From DAITBA01 sp036824005 (GTDB lineage: Bacteria; Pseudomonadota; Gammaproteobacteria; Burkholderiales; Rhodocyclaceae), in the NCBI GenBank assembly GCA_036824005.1, contig DAITBA010000008.1, positions 83,385 through 147,384 of the forward strand: a DNA stretch of 64,000 bases. The letters are read 5' to 3'. Below the pieces are notes generated by a model, which did no database searches, was not told the origin of the DNA, and saw only the letters and a list, made by a program, of their open reading frames with translations. Within the stretch, counting starts at the first letter, position 1. Each line of letters opens with the position of its first letter. The translations under genes and the position numbers were made by a program. Positions 1 to 7,889 of the stretch are shown here, piece by piece.

Positions 1-757
1 GGTTCTCAAGGGCATCGACCTCGTCATTCCGCGCGGCAAGGTCGTGGCCATTCTTGGCGGCAGCGGCTGCGGCAAGACGACGCTGCTGCGGCACATTGGC
101 GGGCAAGTGCGGCCGGCCCGCGGCTACGTCAAGGTTGCGGGCGACGTGGTACATGAGCTCGATGACAAACGGCTATACGAGCTGCGGCGCAGGATGGGCA
201 TGATGTTCCAGATGGGCGGGCTGTTCAGCGACTTGTCCGTGTTCGAGAACATTGCCTTTCCCATGCGCGAACATACCGATCTGCCGGAGGGGCTGATCCA
301 CGACCTCGTGCTCATGAAGCTTCATGCAGTCGGCTTGCGTGGCGCGGACCAGCTCATGCCGGGCGAATTGTCCGGCGGCATGGCGCGGCGCGTGGCGCTG
401 GCCCGCGCGATCGCGCTCGATCCCATGCTCATCATGTACGACGAGCCGTTCGCCGGGCTGGATCCGATCTCGCTCAACGTCATCGCCAACCTGATCCGGC
501 GCCTTAACGATGCGCTCGGCGTGACCTCCATCGTCGTCACGTACGACGTCAGCGAATCGCTAAAGGTGGTCGACTACGTCTGCTTCATCTCGGACGGCGT
601 GATTGCTGCCGCCGGCCCCGCAGCGGAGATGCTGGCGTCGAAGGATCCCTTCGTCGATCAGTTCGTCCATGCCCGGGCGGAAGGCCCTGTGCCGTTCCAC
701 TACCCGGCACCGCCGTTCGCCGAGAACCTGGGGCTGCGCAAGCGCGCGGGCGCGTGA
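1..757 (+). CDS. mlaF: MlaF-type phospholipid transport ABC ATPase (5' partial)
   Basis: This is the ATPase of the Mla (Ttg2-like) inner-membrane complex, which moves phospholipids between the outer and inner membranes. The open frame enters from the left edge (codons from base 2), so the true start lies outside; the GTG at 44 is internal, just before the Walker A motif (GGSGCGKTT). A Q-loop (FQMGG), the signature LSGGMARR and Walker B (LIMYDEPFAGLDP) follow in order. The H-loop position reads TYDVSE, with Tyr where most ABC ATPases have His. The C-terminal tail (about 30 residues after the ABC fold) fits MlaF. No mlaE permease follows: the next gene is convergent, so mlaE must lie elsewhere or upstream. 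Family assignment is firm; partner genes are not visible. Confidence 0.9.
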   Translation, partial: VLKGIDLVIPRGKVVAILGGSGCGKTTLLRHIGGQVRPARGYVKVAGDVVHELDDKRLYELRRRMGMMFQMGGLFSDLSVFENIAFPMREHTDLPEGLIHDLVLMKLHAVGLRGADQLMPGELSGGMARRVALARAIALDPMLIMYDEPFAGLDPISLNVIANLIRRLNDALGVTSIVVTYDVSESLKVVDYVCFISDGVIAAAGPAAEMLASKDPFVDQFVHARAEGPVPFHYPAPPFAENLGLRKRAGA

Positions 758-791
758 CGACCCCCTGGCGGCGGGCGGCGCGCCTGCGCAA

Positions 792-1001
792 CTATGGATG
801 CTTTGCCTCGAACCCGGCGAGCGGAGCCGCGCCGCGGTGATCGGTCGTGTCGCGGCCTACCATGCCATGCCGGGCGAACAGGTGCGACAGTGGGCAGGGC
901 GACGCGTTGCAGCCGTTGCGGCTGGTGCAGTCGTCCTGCGTCTGGTCGAGCGCCACGTACTCGTGGCACGGGTCGCAGAAGTAGATGGGTGCCTGAAACA
1001 T
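792..1001 (-). CDS. Small Cys-rich hypothetical protein (69 aa)
   Basis: I do not recognise a named family. The 69-residue protein has five Cys: a CxxC at residues 9-12 (FCDPCHEY), then C25, C31 and C36. This suggests a small metal-binding or redox-active cytosolic protein. The start at 1001 is chosen because AGGAG sits just upstream with good spacing; the longer frame (to 1148) has no such signal and would overlap the archease start. No signal peptide is visible. It is convergent with mlaF. About 80 bases upstream lies an FNR-like box (1074-1087) with a -10-like TATCTT correctly placed, so expression under low oxygen is plausible. Function unknown. Confidence 0.6.
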   Translation of the reverse strand: MFQAPIYFCDPCHEYVALDQTQDDCTSRNGCNASPCPLSHLFARHGMVGRDTTDHRGAAPLAGFEAKHP

Positions 1002-1046
1002 GCTGTGTCTCCTTGTTTGTTGTCGTGTGGCAGTGAGCCACCGCGC

Positions 1047-1052
1047 AAGATA
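1047..1052 (-). promoter_or_regulatory. -10-like element for the 69-aa gene
   Basis: On the minus strand this reads TATCTT, a 4 of 6 match to TATAAT. Its centre is 31 bases from the centre of the FNR-like box at 1074-1087, the spacing expected for a class II (about -41.5) FNR/CRP-family activation site. This is prediction from spacing only. Confidence 0.35.
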
Positions 1053-1073
1053 CACGTTATGCCCACGGATTTT

Positions 1074-1087
1074 TTGATATTTGTCAG
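1074..1087. promoter_or_regulatory. FNR/Dnr-like binding site (one mismatch)
   Basis: The sequence TTGATATTTGTCAG matches TTGAT-N4-(A/G)TCAA at nine of ten arm positions. It lies between the divergent 69-aa gene (minus) and archease (plus, about 60 bases downstream). An FNR-family regulator is encoded in the same window at 44901-45746. Its position relative to the -10-like TATCTT suggests activation of the minus-strand gene; an effect on archease-rtcB is possible but unsupported. Confidence 0.45.
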
Positions 1088-1141
1088 AAACGCCGGCGCC
1101 CGGCGCGGGCCGGTCGCGGCGCCTGCCGGGGCGTTGCCGTG

Positions 1142-1555
1142 ATGCCACGTTGGGAGCACTTTGCCCACGAGGCGGACATGGGCGTGCGCGGCTATGGGGA
1201 GACCAAGGCGGAAGCCTTCGAACAGGCGGCAGCCGCCTTGACGGCCATCGTCACCGATCCGGCAACGGTGGCGCCACGCCAGGCCATCGACATCGACTGC
1301 GAGGCGCCGGATGACGAGTTGCTGTTGGCGGACTGGCTGAACAGCTTGATCTACGAGATGGCGACGCGCAAGATGTTGTTCAGCCGATTTGCCGTGCAGC
1401 TAGATGGTGCCCGCTTGCACGCGCAGGCGTGGGGCGAGGCGGCAGACGTCGAGCGCCATCATCCGGCGGTCGAGGTCAAGGGTGCGACCTATACCGCGCT
1501 GCGCGTTGCGCCCGAGGATTCCGGCTGGATGGCGCAGACGGTGGTGGACGTGTGA
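1142..1555 (+). CDS. Archease (RtcB-activating protein)
   Basis: Archease speeds up and broadens guanylylation of the RNA ligase RtcB, allowing multiple turnovers. The product (about 137 aa) has the family's N-terminal pattern (HEADMGVRGYG), the acidic middle segment (DDELLLADWLNSLIYEM) and the typical end (ALRVAPEDSGWMAQTVVDV) with conserved acidic residues for metal binding. Length is as expected. GTG at 1139 and ATG at 1142 are adjacent; ATG is preferred. The stop is three bases before the rtcB start, so the two are almost certainly co-transcribed, and archease-RtcB is a known functional pair. Regulation is unclear, though an FNR-like box lies about 60 bases upstream. Confidence 0.92.
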   Translation: MPRWEHFAHEADMGVRGYGETKAEAFEQAAAALTAIVTDPATVAPRQAIDIDCEAPDDELLLADWLNSLIYEMATRKMLFSRFAVQLDGARLHAQAWGEAADVERHHPAVEVKGATYTALRVAPEDSGWMAQTVVDV

Positions 1556-1558
1556 GTC

Positions 1559-2989
1559 ATGGATATTGGCATGCTGACGCGGCGCTCGGAATACGAGTGG
1601 GAGATCCCCAGACGCGGAGCCATGCGCGTGCCGGCGGTCGTATTCGCCAGCGAGGCGCTGATTGCAGCGATGGACCACAAGGTCTTCGAACAAGCCGTAA
1701 ATGTCGCGACGCTGCCGGGCATCGTCAAGGCGTCCTATGCCATGCCCGACGCACACTGGGGCTACGGTTTTCCCATAGGCGGCGTCGCGGCCTTCGATCC
1801 GGACGAAGGCGGCGTGGTGTCGGCGGGCGGTGTTGGTTTCGACATTTCCTGCGGCGTGCGCTGCCTGCACACGGGACTGAAGCGCGCCGACATCGCCGAC
1901 GTGCAGAGGGAACTGGCCGACCTGCTCTTCTCGCGCATTCCAGCCGGCGTCGGCAGCACCGGCACCATCCGCCTCGACGCTGCCGAAATGGATGCCATGC
2001 TCACCGGTGGCGCGCAATGGGCGGTCGAGCGCGGCTGGGGCAGGCGGGCGGACCTCGATCGCATCGAGGAGGGCGGTGCCATGGCCGGCGCCCGGCCGCG
2101 CAGCGTCTCGCAGCAGGCGAAAAAGCGCCAGCGCGACGAGATGGGCACGCTGGGCAGCGGCAATCACTACCTAGAGGTGCAGGAGGTTGTCGCGATCTAT
2201 GACGAAACGGTTGCCCGCGGATTTGGTCTCGCCGCCGGCGACGTCGTCGTGATGATTCACTGCGGCTCGCGCGGCCTTGGCCATCAGATCGGCACCGAAT
2301 ATCTCAAGAGTATGGCGATCAGCGCCGCGGGCCACGGCATCGCACTGCCCGATCGCGAGCTCGCCTGCGCGCCGATAAACTCCGATGTTGGCCAGGAGTA
2401 CCTGGGCGCCATGCGCGCGGCGATCAACTGCGCGCTTGCCAACCGGCAGATCCTGACGCATCTGGTGCGCGGCGTGTTCGCCGACATCCTGCCCCGCGCG
2501 CAACTGCCCTTGCTCTACGACGTCTCGCACAACACCTGCAAGCTGGAGGAGCACGAGGTGGACGGCCGGCGGCGCAAGCTCTACGTCCATCGCAAGGGCG
2601 CCACGCGCGCCTTCGGCCCCGGTCACCGGGAGATTCCGGAGCCGCTGCGCAGCTACGGCCAGCCGGTGCTCATCGGCGGTTCCATGGGAACGGGGTCCTA
2701 CATCTTGGCAGGGACTCGGGCCTCCGAGGCGCGGGCATTCAGTTCCGCCTGTCACGGCGCAGGCCGGGCCATGAGCCGACACCAAGCCATGCGCACTTGG
2801 AAGGGACGCGACGTGGTCGATGAACTGGCGACCCGCGGCATCCTGATCCGCAGTCCATCGTTCCGGGGCGTGGCTGAGGAAGCCCCGGGCGCTTACAAGG
2901 ACGTTGCCGCCGTCGTCGATGCGGCCGATGCCGCCGGGCTGGCGCGCAAGGTGGCGCGGGTCGAGCCGCTCATCTGCGTCAAGGGATAG
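1559..2989 (+). CDS. rtcB: RtcB tRNA-splicing/RNA-repair ligase
   Basis: RtcB joins RNA 2',3'-cyclic phosphate or 3'-phosphate ends to 5'-OH ends, using GTP and Mn2+. The 476-residue product carries the metal-binding Cys (FDISCGVR, Cys98), the MPDAHWGYGFPIGG block, the metal-site stretch MIHCGSRGLGHQ, and the HGAGR motif whose His (about 399) is the guanylylated nucleophile. Its length matches the archaeal-type, archease-dependent enzyme (about 480 aa), not the shorter E. coli form (about 408), which fits archease being encoded immediately upstream. The start is three bases after the archease stop. In bacteria the role is RNA repair or tRNA/rRNA healing after stress rather than intron splicing; no RtcA or RtcR is visible here. 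Confidence 0.95.
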   Translation: MDIGMLTRRSEYEWEIPRRGAMRVPAVVFASEALIAAMDHKVFEQAVNVATLPGIVKASYAMPDAHWGYGFPIGGVAAFDPDEGGVVSAGGVGFDISCGVRCLHTGLKRADIADVQRELADLLFSRIPAGVGSTGTIRLDAAEMDAMLTGGAQWAVERGWGRRADLDRIEEGGAMAGARPRSVSQQAKKRQRDEMGTLGSGNHYLEVQEVVAIYDETVARGFGLAAGDVVVMIHCGSRGLGHQIGTEYLKSMAISAAGHGIALPDRELACAPINSDVGQEYLGAMRAAINCALANRQILTHLVRGVFADILPRAQLPLLYDVSHNTCKLEEHEVDGRRRKLYVHRKGATRAFGPGHREIPEPLRSYGQPVLIGGSMGTGSYILAGTRASEARAFSSACHGAGRAMSRHQAMRTWKGRDVVDELATRGILIRSPSFRGVAEEAPGAYKDVAAVVDAADAAGLARKVARVEPLICVKG

Positions 2990-3112
2990 CCGGCCGGCGC
3001 GCATTTCGTTTCGCGCTACGTTGCTGGCCGTCCGTCCCCGGGAGGGCTTTCGCGCGGCCTTGCCAACACTTAGAATGGTCGCCGGGCCGGTCGCGGCCAA
3101 AACACAAATCAC

Positions 3113-3120
3113 AAGGAGGG
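3113..3120 (+). promoter_or_regulatory. Shine-Dalgarno that fixes a TTG start
   Basis: AAGGAGGG ends seven bases before the TTG at 3128. This near-perfect anti-16S match, together with the Rossmann motif beginning at residue 5, makes TTG the initiator of the oxidoreductase gene rather than an internal codon. Confidence 0.75.
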
Positions 3121-3127
3121 CACGCAC

Positions 3128-4366
3128 TTGAAGAACTACGTCATCGTGGGTGCCGGCCCGGCCGGCGTCAGGGCCGCCGAGGCGCTTCGGCACGAAGATC
3201 CGCAAGGCTGCATCATCCTGCTCGGCGGCGAGCCAGGTGAGCCGTACGCCCGCATGGCGATTCCCTACATTCTGTCGGGGCGCATCGAAGAGGACGGCGC
3301 CCGGCAGCGCCAGGCCTCGAATCACTACGCGAACCTCAAGATAGAGTACCGCAACAACAAGGCGGTGCAGGTGCATGCCGCACCGCCAGGCGGCCGCGTC
3401 GATCTCGACGACGGCACGACGCTGCCTTACGATCGGCTGCTTGTGGCGACCGGTTCCTCGCCTACCCTGCCATCCATGCCAGGTACGAATCTGCCGGGTG
3501 TGGTGACCTGCTGGACCCTCGATGATGCCCGTGTCATTGCGTCGAAGCTCAAGCCCGGGACACGCGTGGTCATGGTGGGCGCCGGCTTCGTCGCTGGCGT
3601 GTGCATGAAATCCCTAGTGGAAAGCGGCGCCGAGTTATCCGTCATCGCCGGCCGGTCGGGACAGATCCTGCGCTCGATGATGACACCCGTGGGCAGCAAA
3701 ATCCTGCAGCGCTGGCTGGAGAGCAAGGGCGTCAACGTCATCACCAAAGGCCGCATGGAGCGCATCGAGTCGGGTCCCCGGCTGGTGATGGACAACCAGA
3801 CCCTCGACGCCGATCTGATCATCCTCGCCACCGGCGTGCATCCCAACGTCTCCTTCCTCGACGGTACCGGTGCCGAGATTGACCAGGGCATCATCATCAA
3901 CGACCGCATGGAAACCACGGTGCCTGGCATCTATGCGGCCGGGGACGTCGCCCAGGGACGCGACTTCTCCACCGGCGAATGGGTCGTGCATGCGCTGCAA
4001 CCCACGGCCACCGAGCACGGACGCGTGGCGGCGCTCAACATGGCGGGCAAAGACGTACCCTACCGCGGCAGTTTGAGCATGAACGTGCTCGATACGGTCG
4101 GCCTCATCTCCTATACGTTCGGCATGTGGCAGGGCAAGGCGGGCGGCGAGACCGTGGAAAGCGTCGACGAATCAAACTACCTCTATACCCGCCTGTGCTT
4201 CGACGGCGACATCCTGATCGGCGCCATCCTCATCGGCCAGTACCGCCAGGTAGGGCCGGTGCGCGGACTGATCCAGACCCGCCGTCACCTGGGCGAGTGG
4301 AAGGACGAGCTGCTAAAGAACCCGCAGATGATCATGGAGGCCTTCGTCGCACTGACCAAGACCTGA
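3128..4366 (+). CDS. FAD/NAD(P)-dependent pyridine nucleotide oxidoreductase
   Basis: A 412-residue two-dinucleotide-fold flavoprotein. The N-terminal FAD site is IVGAGPAGVRAAEAL (residues 5-19); the NAD(P) site is MVGAGFVAGVCMKSL (about 150-165); the ATG segment (LLVATGSSP) and the second FAD segment (GIYAAGDVAQG) follow in the usual order. No redox-active CxxxxC is present, so it is not a disulfide reductase of the glutathione or lipoamide type; it looks closer to the NirB/rubredoxin-reductase/NADH oxidase-like group. Initiation is at TTG with a strong ribosome site. It stands alone: the next gene is convergent nine bases away. Its electron acceptor cannot be read from the sequence. Confidence 0.8.
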   Translation: MKNYVIVGAGPAGVRAAEALRHEDPQGCIILLGGEPGEPYARMAIPYILSGRIEEDGARQRQASNHYANLKIEYRNNKAVQVHAAPPGGRVDLDDGTTLPYDRLLVATGSSPTLPSMPGTNLPGVVTCWTLDDARVIASKLKPGTRVVMVGAGFVAGVCMKSLVESGAELSVIAGRSGQILRSMMTPVGSKILQRWLESKGVNVITKGRMERIESGPRLVMDNQTLDADLIILATGVHPNVSFLDGTGAEIDQGIIINDRMETTVPGIYAAGDVAQGRDFSTGEWVVHALQPTATEHGRVAALNMAGKDVPYRGSLSMNVLDTVGLISYTFGMWQGKAGGETVESVDESNYLYTRLCFDGDILIGAILIGQYRQVGPVRGLIQTRRHLGEWKDELLKNPQMIMEAFVALTKT

Positions 4367-4375
4367 GCGCCGGCG

Positions 4376-5314
4376 CTATGCCGTTGCGCTGCCCGGTCCG
4401 GGCGCGGCAGCGCCCGCGCTCGCCTCCTCGGCGCTCGGCGAGACCGTCACCCGCACGATCAGTTCCTGCTCGCCGCCGCCCAGAAGCACACCGCGCAGCG
4501 GGCTGACGTCGCTGAAGTCCCGACCGAAGGCGAGCGTGATGTGCTGCAGGTCGGGCAGCAGGTTGTTGGTCGGATCGAAATCGCACCAACCCGCTTCCGG
4601 GCAATACACCGACACCCAGGCATGGGAGGCATCGGCGCCGATTAGCCGCGGCTGGCCCGGCGGCGGCGTGGTCAGGAGATAGCCGCTGACGTAGCGCGCG
4701 GCGATGCCGACCGAGCGCAGGCAGCCGATCATGAGATGGGCGAAGTCCTGGCAGACGCCGCGCCTGCGCGTCAGCACTTCGGCCAGGGGTGTGGCCACCG
4801 TCGTCGCCTGGGAATCGAACTCGAACTCTTCGTGGATGCGCTGCATCAGCTCCCGCGCGGCTGCCAGCAGCGGCCGGCCGGGGGCGAAGCTGGAGGCGGC
4901 ATAGGCGGCCAGCGCGGGGGTAAAACCCACCTGGGGCGACTCGAAGAGAAACTGGCTTGCTTCGAGCAGCGGCGGCGATCCGACCTGCTGCATGCGCGCG
5001 CGTACCCGGTCCCAGGGCGGGCTATCCTCGAGTCGGCGAAATCCGTCGCGGGAGCGGACCTCGACCGCGGAAGTCGCCCGCACGTGCAGCACGCTATGCG
5101 GCGCCAGCACCGCGATGTACAGCACCGGATTACGGAAGTAGTCGTCGCGCTGCCAGCGCTCCGTCGGCGTCGGCTCGACGGCGACGGCATGGGCCAGGGT
5201 GGACTGCCACGGCAGGGGGCGCGGCGTCATGTGCAGCAGTTGCTGCGACAGCGCCACCGCGCTGTCATAGCGGTATTCGGTTTCGTGGACGACGGCGTAG
5301 CGGGCGCTGGGCAT
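4376..5314 (-). CDS. Transglutaminase-like cysteine protease/amide-chemistry protein
   Basis: Last gene of a three-gene minus-strand operon. The 312-residue product has a bacterial transglutaminase-like N-terminal beta domain (RYAVVHETEYRYDSAV...) followed by the catalytic core: Cys188 in GVCQDFAH, His231 in SHAWVSV and Asp247 in CDFDPTNN, a complete triad. No signal peptide is seen, so a cytosolic site is likely. The start at 5314 is preferred over 5359 because homology begins at once, a GAGG precedes it, and it follows the ATP-grasp/alpha-E stop by seven bases; the longer start would overlap. Such proteins co-occur with DUF2126 and ATP-grasp/alpha-E proteins in many bacteria, where they are predicted to make or trim peptide/amide conjugates. 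Substrate unknown. Confidence 0.85.
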   Translation of the reverse strand: MPSARYAVVHETEYRYDSAVALSQQLLHMTPRPLPWQSTLAHAVAVEPTPTERWQRDDYFRNPVLYIAVLAPHSVLHVRATSAVEVRSRDGFRRLEDSPPWDRVRARMQQVGSPPLLEASQFLFESPQVGFTPALAAYAASSFAPGRPLLAAARELMQRIHEEFEFDSQATTVATPLAEVLTRRRGVCQDFAHLMIGCLRSVGIAARYVSGYLLTTPPPGQPRLIGADASHAWVSVYCPEAGWCDFDPTNNLLPDLQHITLAFGRDFSDVSPLRGVLLGGGEQELIVRVTVSPSAEEASAGAAAPGPGSATA

Positions 5315-5321
5315 CACGCCC

Positions 5322-7799
5322 TCATGCGGCAAAGGTGCGCTGGCCGGCGCCGGCGACATGGCTGAAGAAGCGCAGTCCGATCTGCTCCGAAAGCGCGTAG
5401 CCGGCGCGACCGATCTCGCCCAGAAGCGGCGTCAGCGTCGCGCTGCCGGGCTGCAGCTCTGATCCCGCATCGAGCGTGGCCAGCCTGTCCGCCAGGTCCT
5501 GGAGATGCCCGGCCTCGGCGCTGCCGCGGGCATTGTCCAGCCGGGCGAGATAGTCCCGCAGGCCCAGCAACTGGAACATGACAGAACGCGGGTTGCTGTC
5601 GTCGAGCACCAGCAGATCGAGAACCGGCAGCCATTCAGGACGCGCCATGTAGCGCGAGCGATAGGTGACGATGCTGTCGGCCAACTCCAGCAGCCACTCC
5701 AGGCTGCCGCCGCCCACCTTGAGCGCCTGCTCCAGCATGCGGCAGAGGAACTGCAGCCGCTCCAGACGCCGCCCGATCGACAGAAAGCGCCAGCCCTGAT
5801 CGCGAGTCATGCCGTCGAGGGCGAATCCGGACAAGGTCATCATGGCGGCAATGGTGTGATCGACGGCCGCAAGTGCGTCGCCCAGCGTCGTCAAGTGCGT
5901 CTTGCGTTGGCCCAGATCCTGCACCAACTGGTTGAGCATGCGCCAGTTGTCGAGCGACAGGCGTTCGCGCAGGTGGAAAGCGACACGAAACAACTGGCGC
6001 AGATTGGCGGCCAGGCCGTGTCCCTGGATTTCCTCGATCAAGGCCGTGCGCAGGGCGGCCTCGATCGTGGCCTCATCGGCGTGCGCCTGCTTCTCGTCGA
6101 GCAGCCCGGTGCGCCGCGCCAGGGCGACGATGGCGGGCCATTCCTCGTCGCGGGCGGCGGGCACTTCGTCGATGAGGCGCCCGAAGGCGACGCGCAACAG
6201 CCGCGCCGTGTTGTCGCAGCGCTCGGCGTAGCGACCGAACCAGAACAGATTCTCCACCACGCGGCTGGACAGGTTGGCGCCGCTGCGCACCAGATCCTGC
6301 GGGCCGACCGCCCGCCGCAACATGCTGAATGGATTGACCGGTCCCTGCGTCAGTACCCAGGTGTCCTTGCTGCTGCCGCCACGTTGCATCGAGATGACGT
6401 GCGCATTGGCGGCGCTGGCTACACGGGTCAGCCCGCCGGGCATGACGACGTAGCCGTCCGGGCTGGCGACGGCGTAGACGCGTACGCCCACCGAGCGTGC
6501 CTGAAGGCGCCCATGATGGCCCTGGTCCCACACCGGTGCCTGCGACAACCGCACCAGTTCCTGGGCGACGTAGTTGTGCGGGCGGGTGCGCAGCGTCGCA
6601 ATCAGTTCGTTGCGGGCACGCGCCGACAGATCCATGGCGAACACCGCGTGTCGGCGCAATTGGGGAAAGGCCGGCTTGATCACCAGGGTACCCAGGCGCT
6701 CGATAACGTCCTCCAGCGCCGCCGGCTCGCCGCACCACCAGGTGGCGACGGAGGGCATGCGCAGCGATTCGCCCAGGAGGTGCTCGCATAGGCCGGGCAG
6801 GAAGCCCAGCAGCGCCCCCGATTCCAGGATGTTGGCGCCCAGTGCATTGGCGATCAGCACGTTGCCGCGGCGCGCCGCCTCGGTGATGCCGGAGATGCCC
6901 AGCGACGAGTCGCTGCGCAGCTCCAGCGGATCGCAGAAATCGTCGTCGAGCCGGCGCAGGATGACATGCACCCGCTGCAGTCCCGACAGCGTCTTGAGCC
7001 AGACGCAGCCGTCGCGCACCGTCAGGTCGGAGCCTTCGACCAGCGGAAAGCCCAGGTAGCGTGCGAGATAGGTGTGTTCGAAATAGGTTTCGTTGTGCGG
7101 GCCGGGGGTGAGCAGGACGATCAGCGGCGCTTCGTCGTCCTTGGGTGCCCAGTGCGCCAAGCTGTCCTGCAGGGTGCGGAAGAAGCGCGCCAGATGCTGG
7201 GCCTTGAGATCGCGGAACAGCTCCGGAAACACTCGCGATATGACAAGGCGGTTCTCCAGCGCGTAGCCGGCACCCGATGGCGCCTGGGTGCGATCGGCGA
7301 CTACCCACCAGCGGCCGTCGGGGGAGCGCGCGAGGTCAGCGGCGTACAAATGCAGGAAGACGCCGCCGGGCGGATGCATGCCGTGGCAGGGGCGCAGAAA
7401 GCCGGCATGCCCGTAGACCAGCGCCGGCGGTAGCAGCCCCTGTTGCAGCAGGGACTGGCTGCCATAGACGTCGGCCAGGATGCGATTGAGCAGGGTGGCG
7501 CGCTGGGCGATGGCCGGCTCGATCTCCTGCCATTCTTCGTGGGGGATGATGAGCGGCAGAAGATCGAGCTCCCAGGGACGATCGGCGCCCTGAGGGTCGG
7601 CGTAGATGTTGTAGGTGACGCCGTTCTCGACGATCTGACGCTGCACGTAGTGCTGCCGCTCGCGCATCTGTTCGGGCGTCGAGGCGGTGAGATGCTCGAA
7701 CATGCGCTGCCAGTGCGCCCGCGTGGCATGGGGCGCGCCCAGCATCTCGTCATAGCGGCTGGAGTGCTGGGGATAGGCGGCGAGAAGCTGGCGGGGCAT
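5322..7799 (-). CDS. Circularly permuted ATP-grasp / alpha-E domain fusion protein
   Basis: Middle gene of the operon. From the start at 7799 (MPRQLLAAY) the protein is 825 residues. Residues about 1-480 form the circularly permuted ATP-grasp module (old DUF404/DUF407), with typical stretches PPGGVFLHLYAADLARS, VIKPAFP and YVAQELVRLSQAPVW. Residues from about 505 form the alpha-E helical domain (DUF403), starting at LSSRVVENLFWFGRYAERCDN. In many genomes these are two adjacent genes; here they are fused. ATP-grasp enzymes make amide or peptide bonds through acyl-phosphates, so ligation of an amino acid or peptide is inferred. The frame is open to 7868, but the added N-terminus looks like spacer DNA and no good ribosome site marks either start. 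Confidence 0.88.
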   Translation of the reverse strand: MPRQLLAAYPQHSSRYDEMLGAPHATRAHWQRMFEHLTASTPEQMRERQHYVQRQIVENGVTYNIYADPQGADRPWELDLLPLIIPHEEWQEIEPAIAQRATLLNRILADVYGSQSLLQQGLLPPALVYGHAGFLRPCHGMHPPGGVFLHLYAADLARSPDGRWWVVADRTQAPSGAGYALENRLVISRVFPELFRDLKAQHLARFFRTLQDSLAHWAPKDDEAPLIVLLTPGPHNETYFEHTYLARYLGFPLVEGSDLTVRDGCVWLKTLSGLQRVHVILRRLDDDFCDPLELRSDSSLGISGITEAARRGNVLIANALGANILESGALLGFLPGLCEHLLGESLRMPSVATWWCGEPAALEDVIERLGTLVIKPAFPQLRRHAVFAMDLSARARNELIATLRTRPHNYVAQELVRLSQAPVWDQGHHGRLQARSVGVRVYAVASPDGYVVMPGGLTRVASAANAHVISMQRGGSSKDTWVLTQGPVNPFSMLRRAVGPQDLVRSGANLSSRVVENLFWFGRYAERCDNTARLLRVAFGRLIDEVPAARDEEWPAIVALARRTGLLDEKQAHADEATIEAALRTALIEEIQGHGLAANLRQLFRVAFHLRERLSLDNWRMLNQLVQDLGQRKTHLTTLGDALAAVDHTIAAMMTLSGFALDGMTRDQGWRFLSIGRRLERLQFLCRMLEQALKVGGGSLEWLLELADSIVTYRSRYMARPEWLPVLDLLVLDDSNPRSVMFQLLGLRDYLARLDNARGSAEAGHLQDLADRLATLDAGSELQPGSATLTPLLGEIGRAGYALSEQIGLRFFSHVAGAGQRTFAA

Positions 7800-7889
7800 G
7801 AGCGGCGGATGCGCGAACGTCGTCCTGTTCGGATTGTTGCGTGCACAGACAGCGGCAGCGTAGCACAATGCTGCCGCCGTGAGTCGCGC

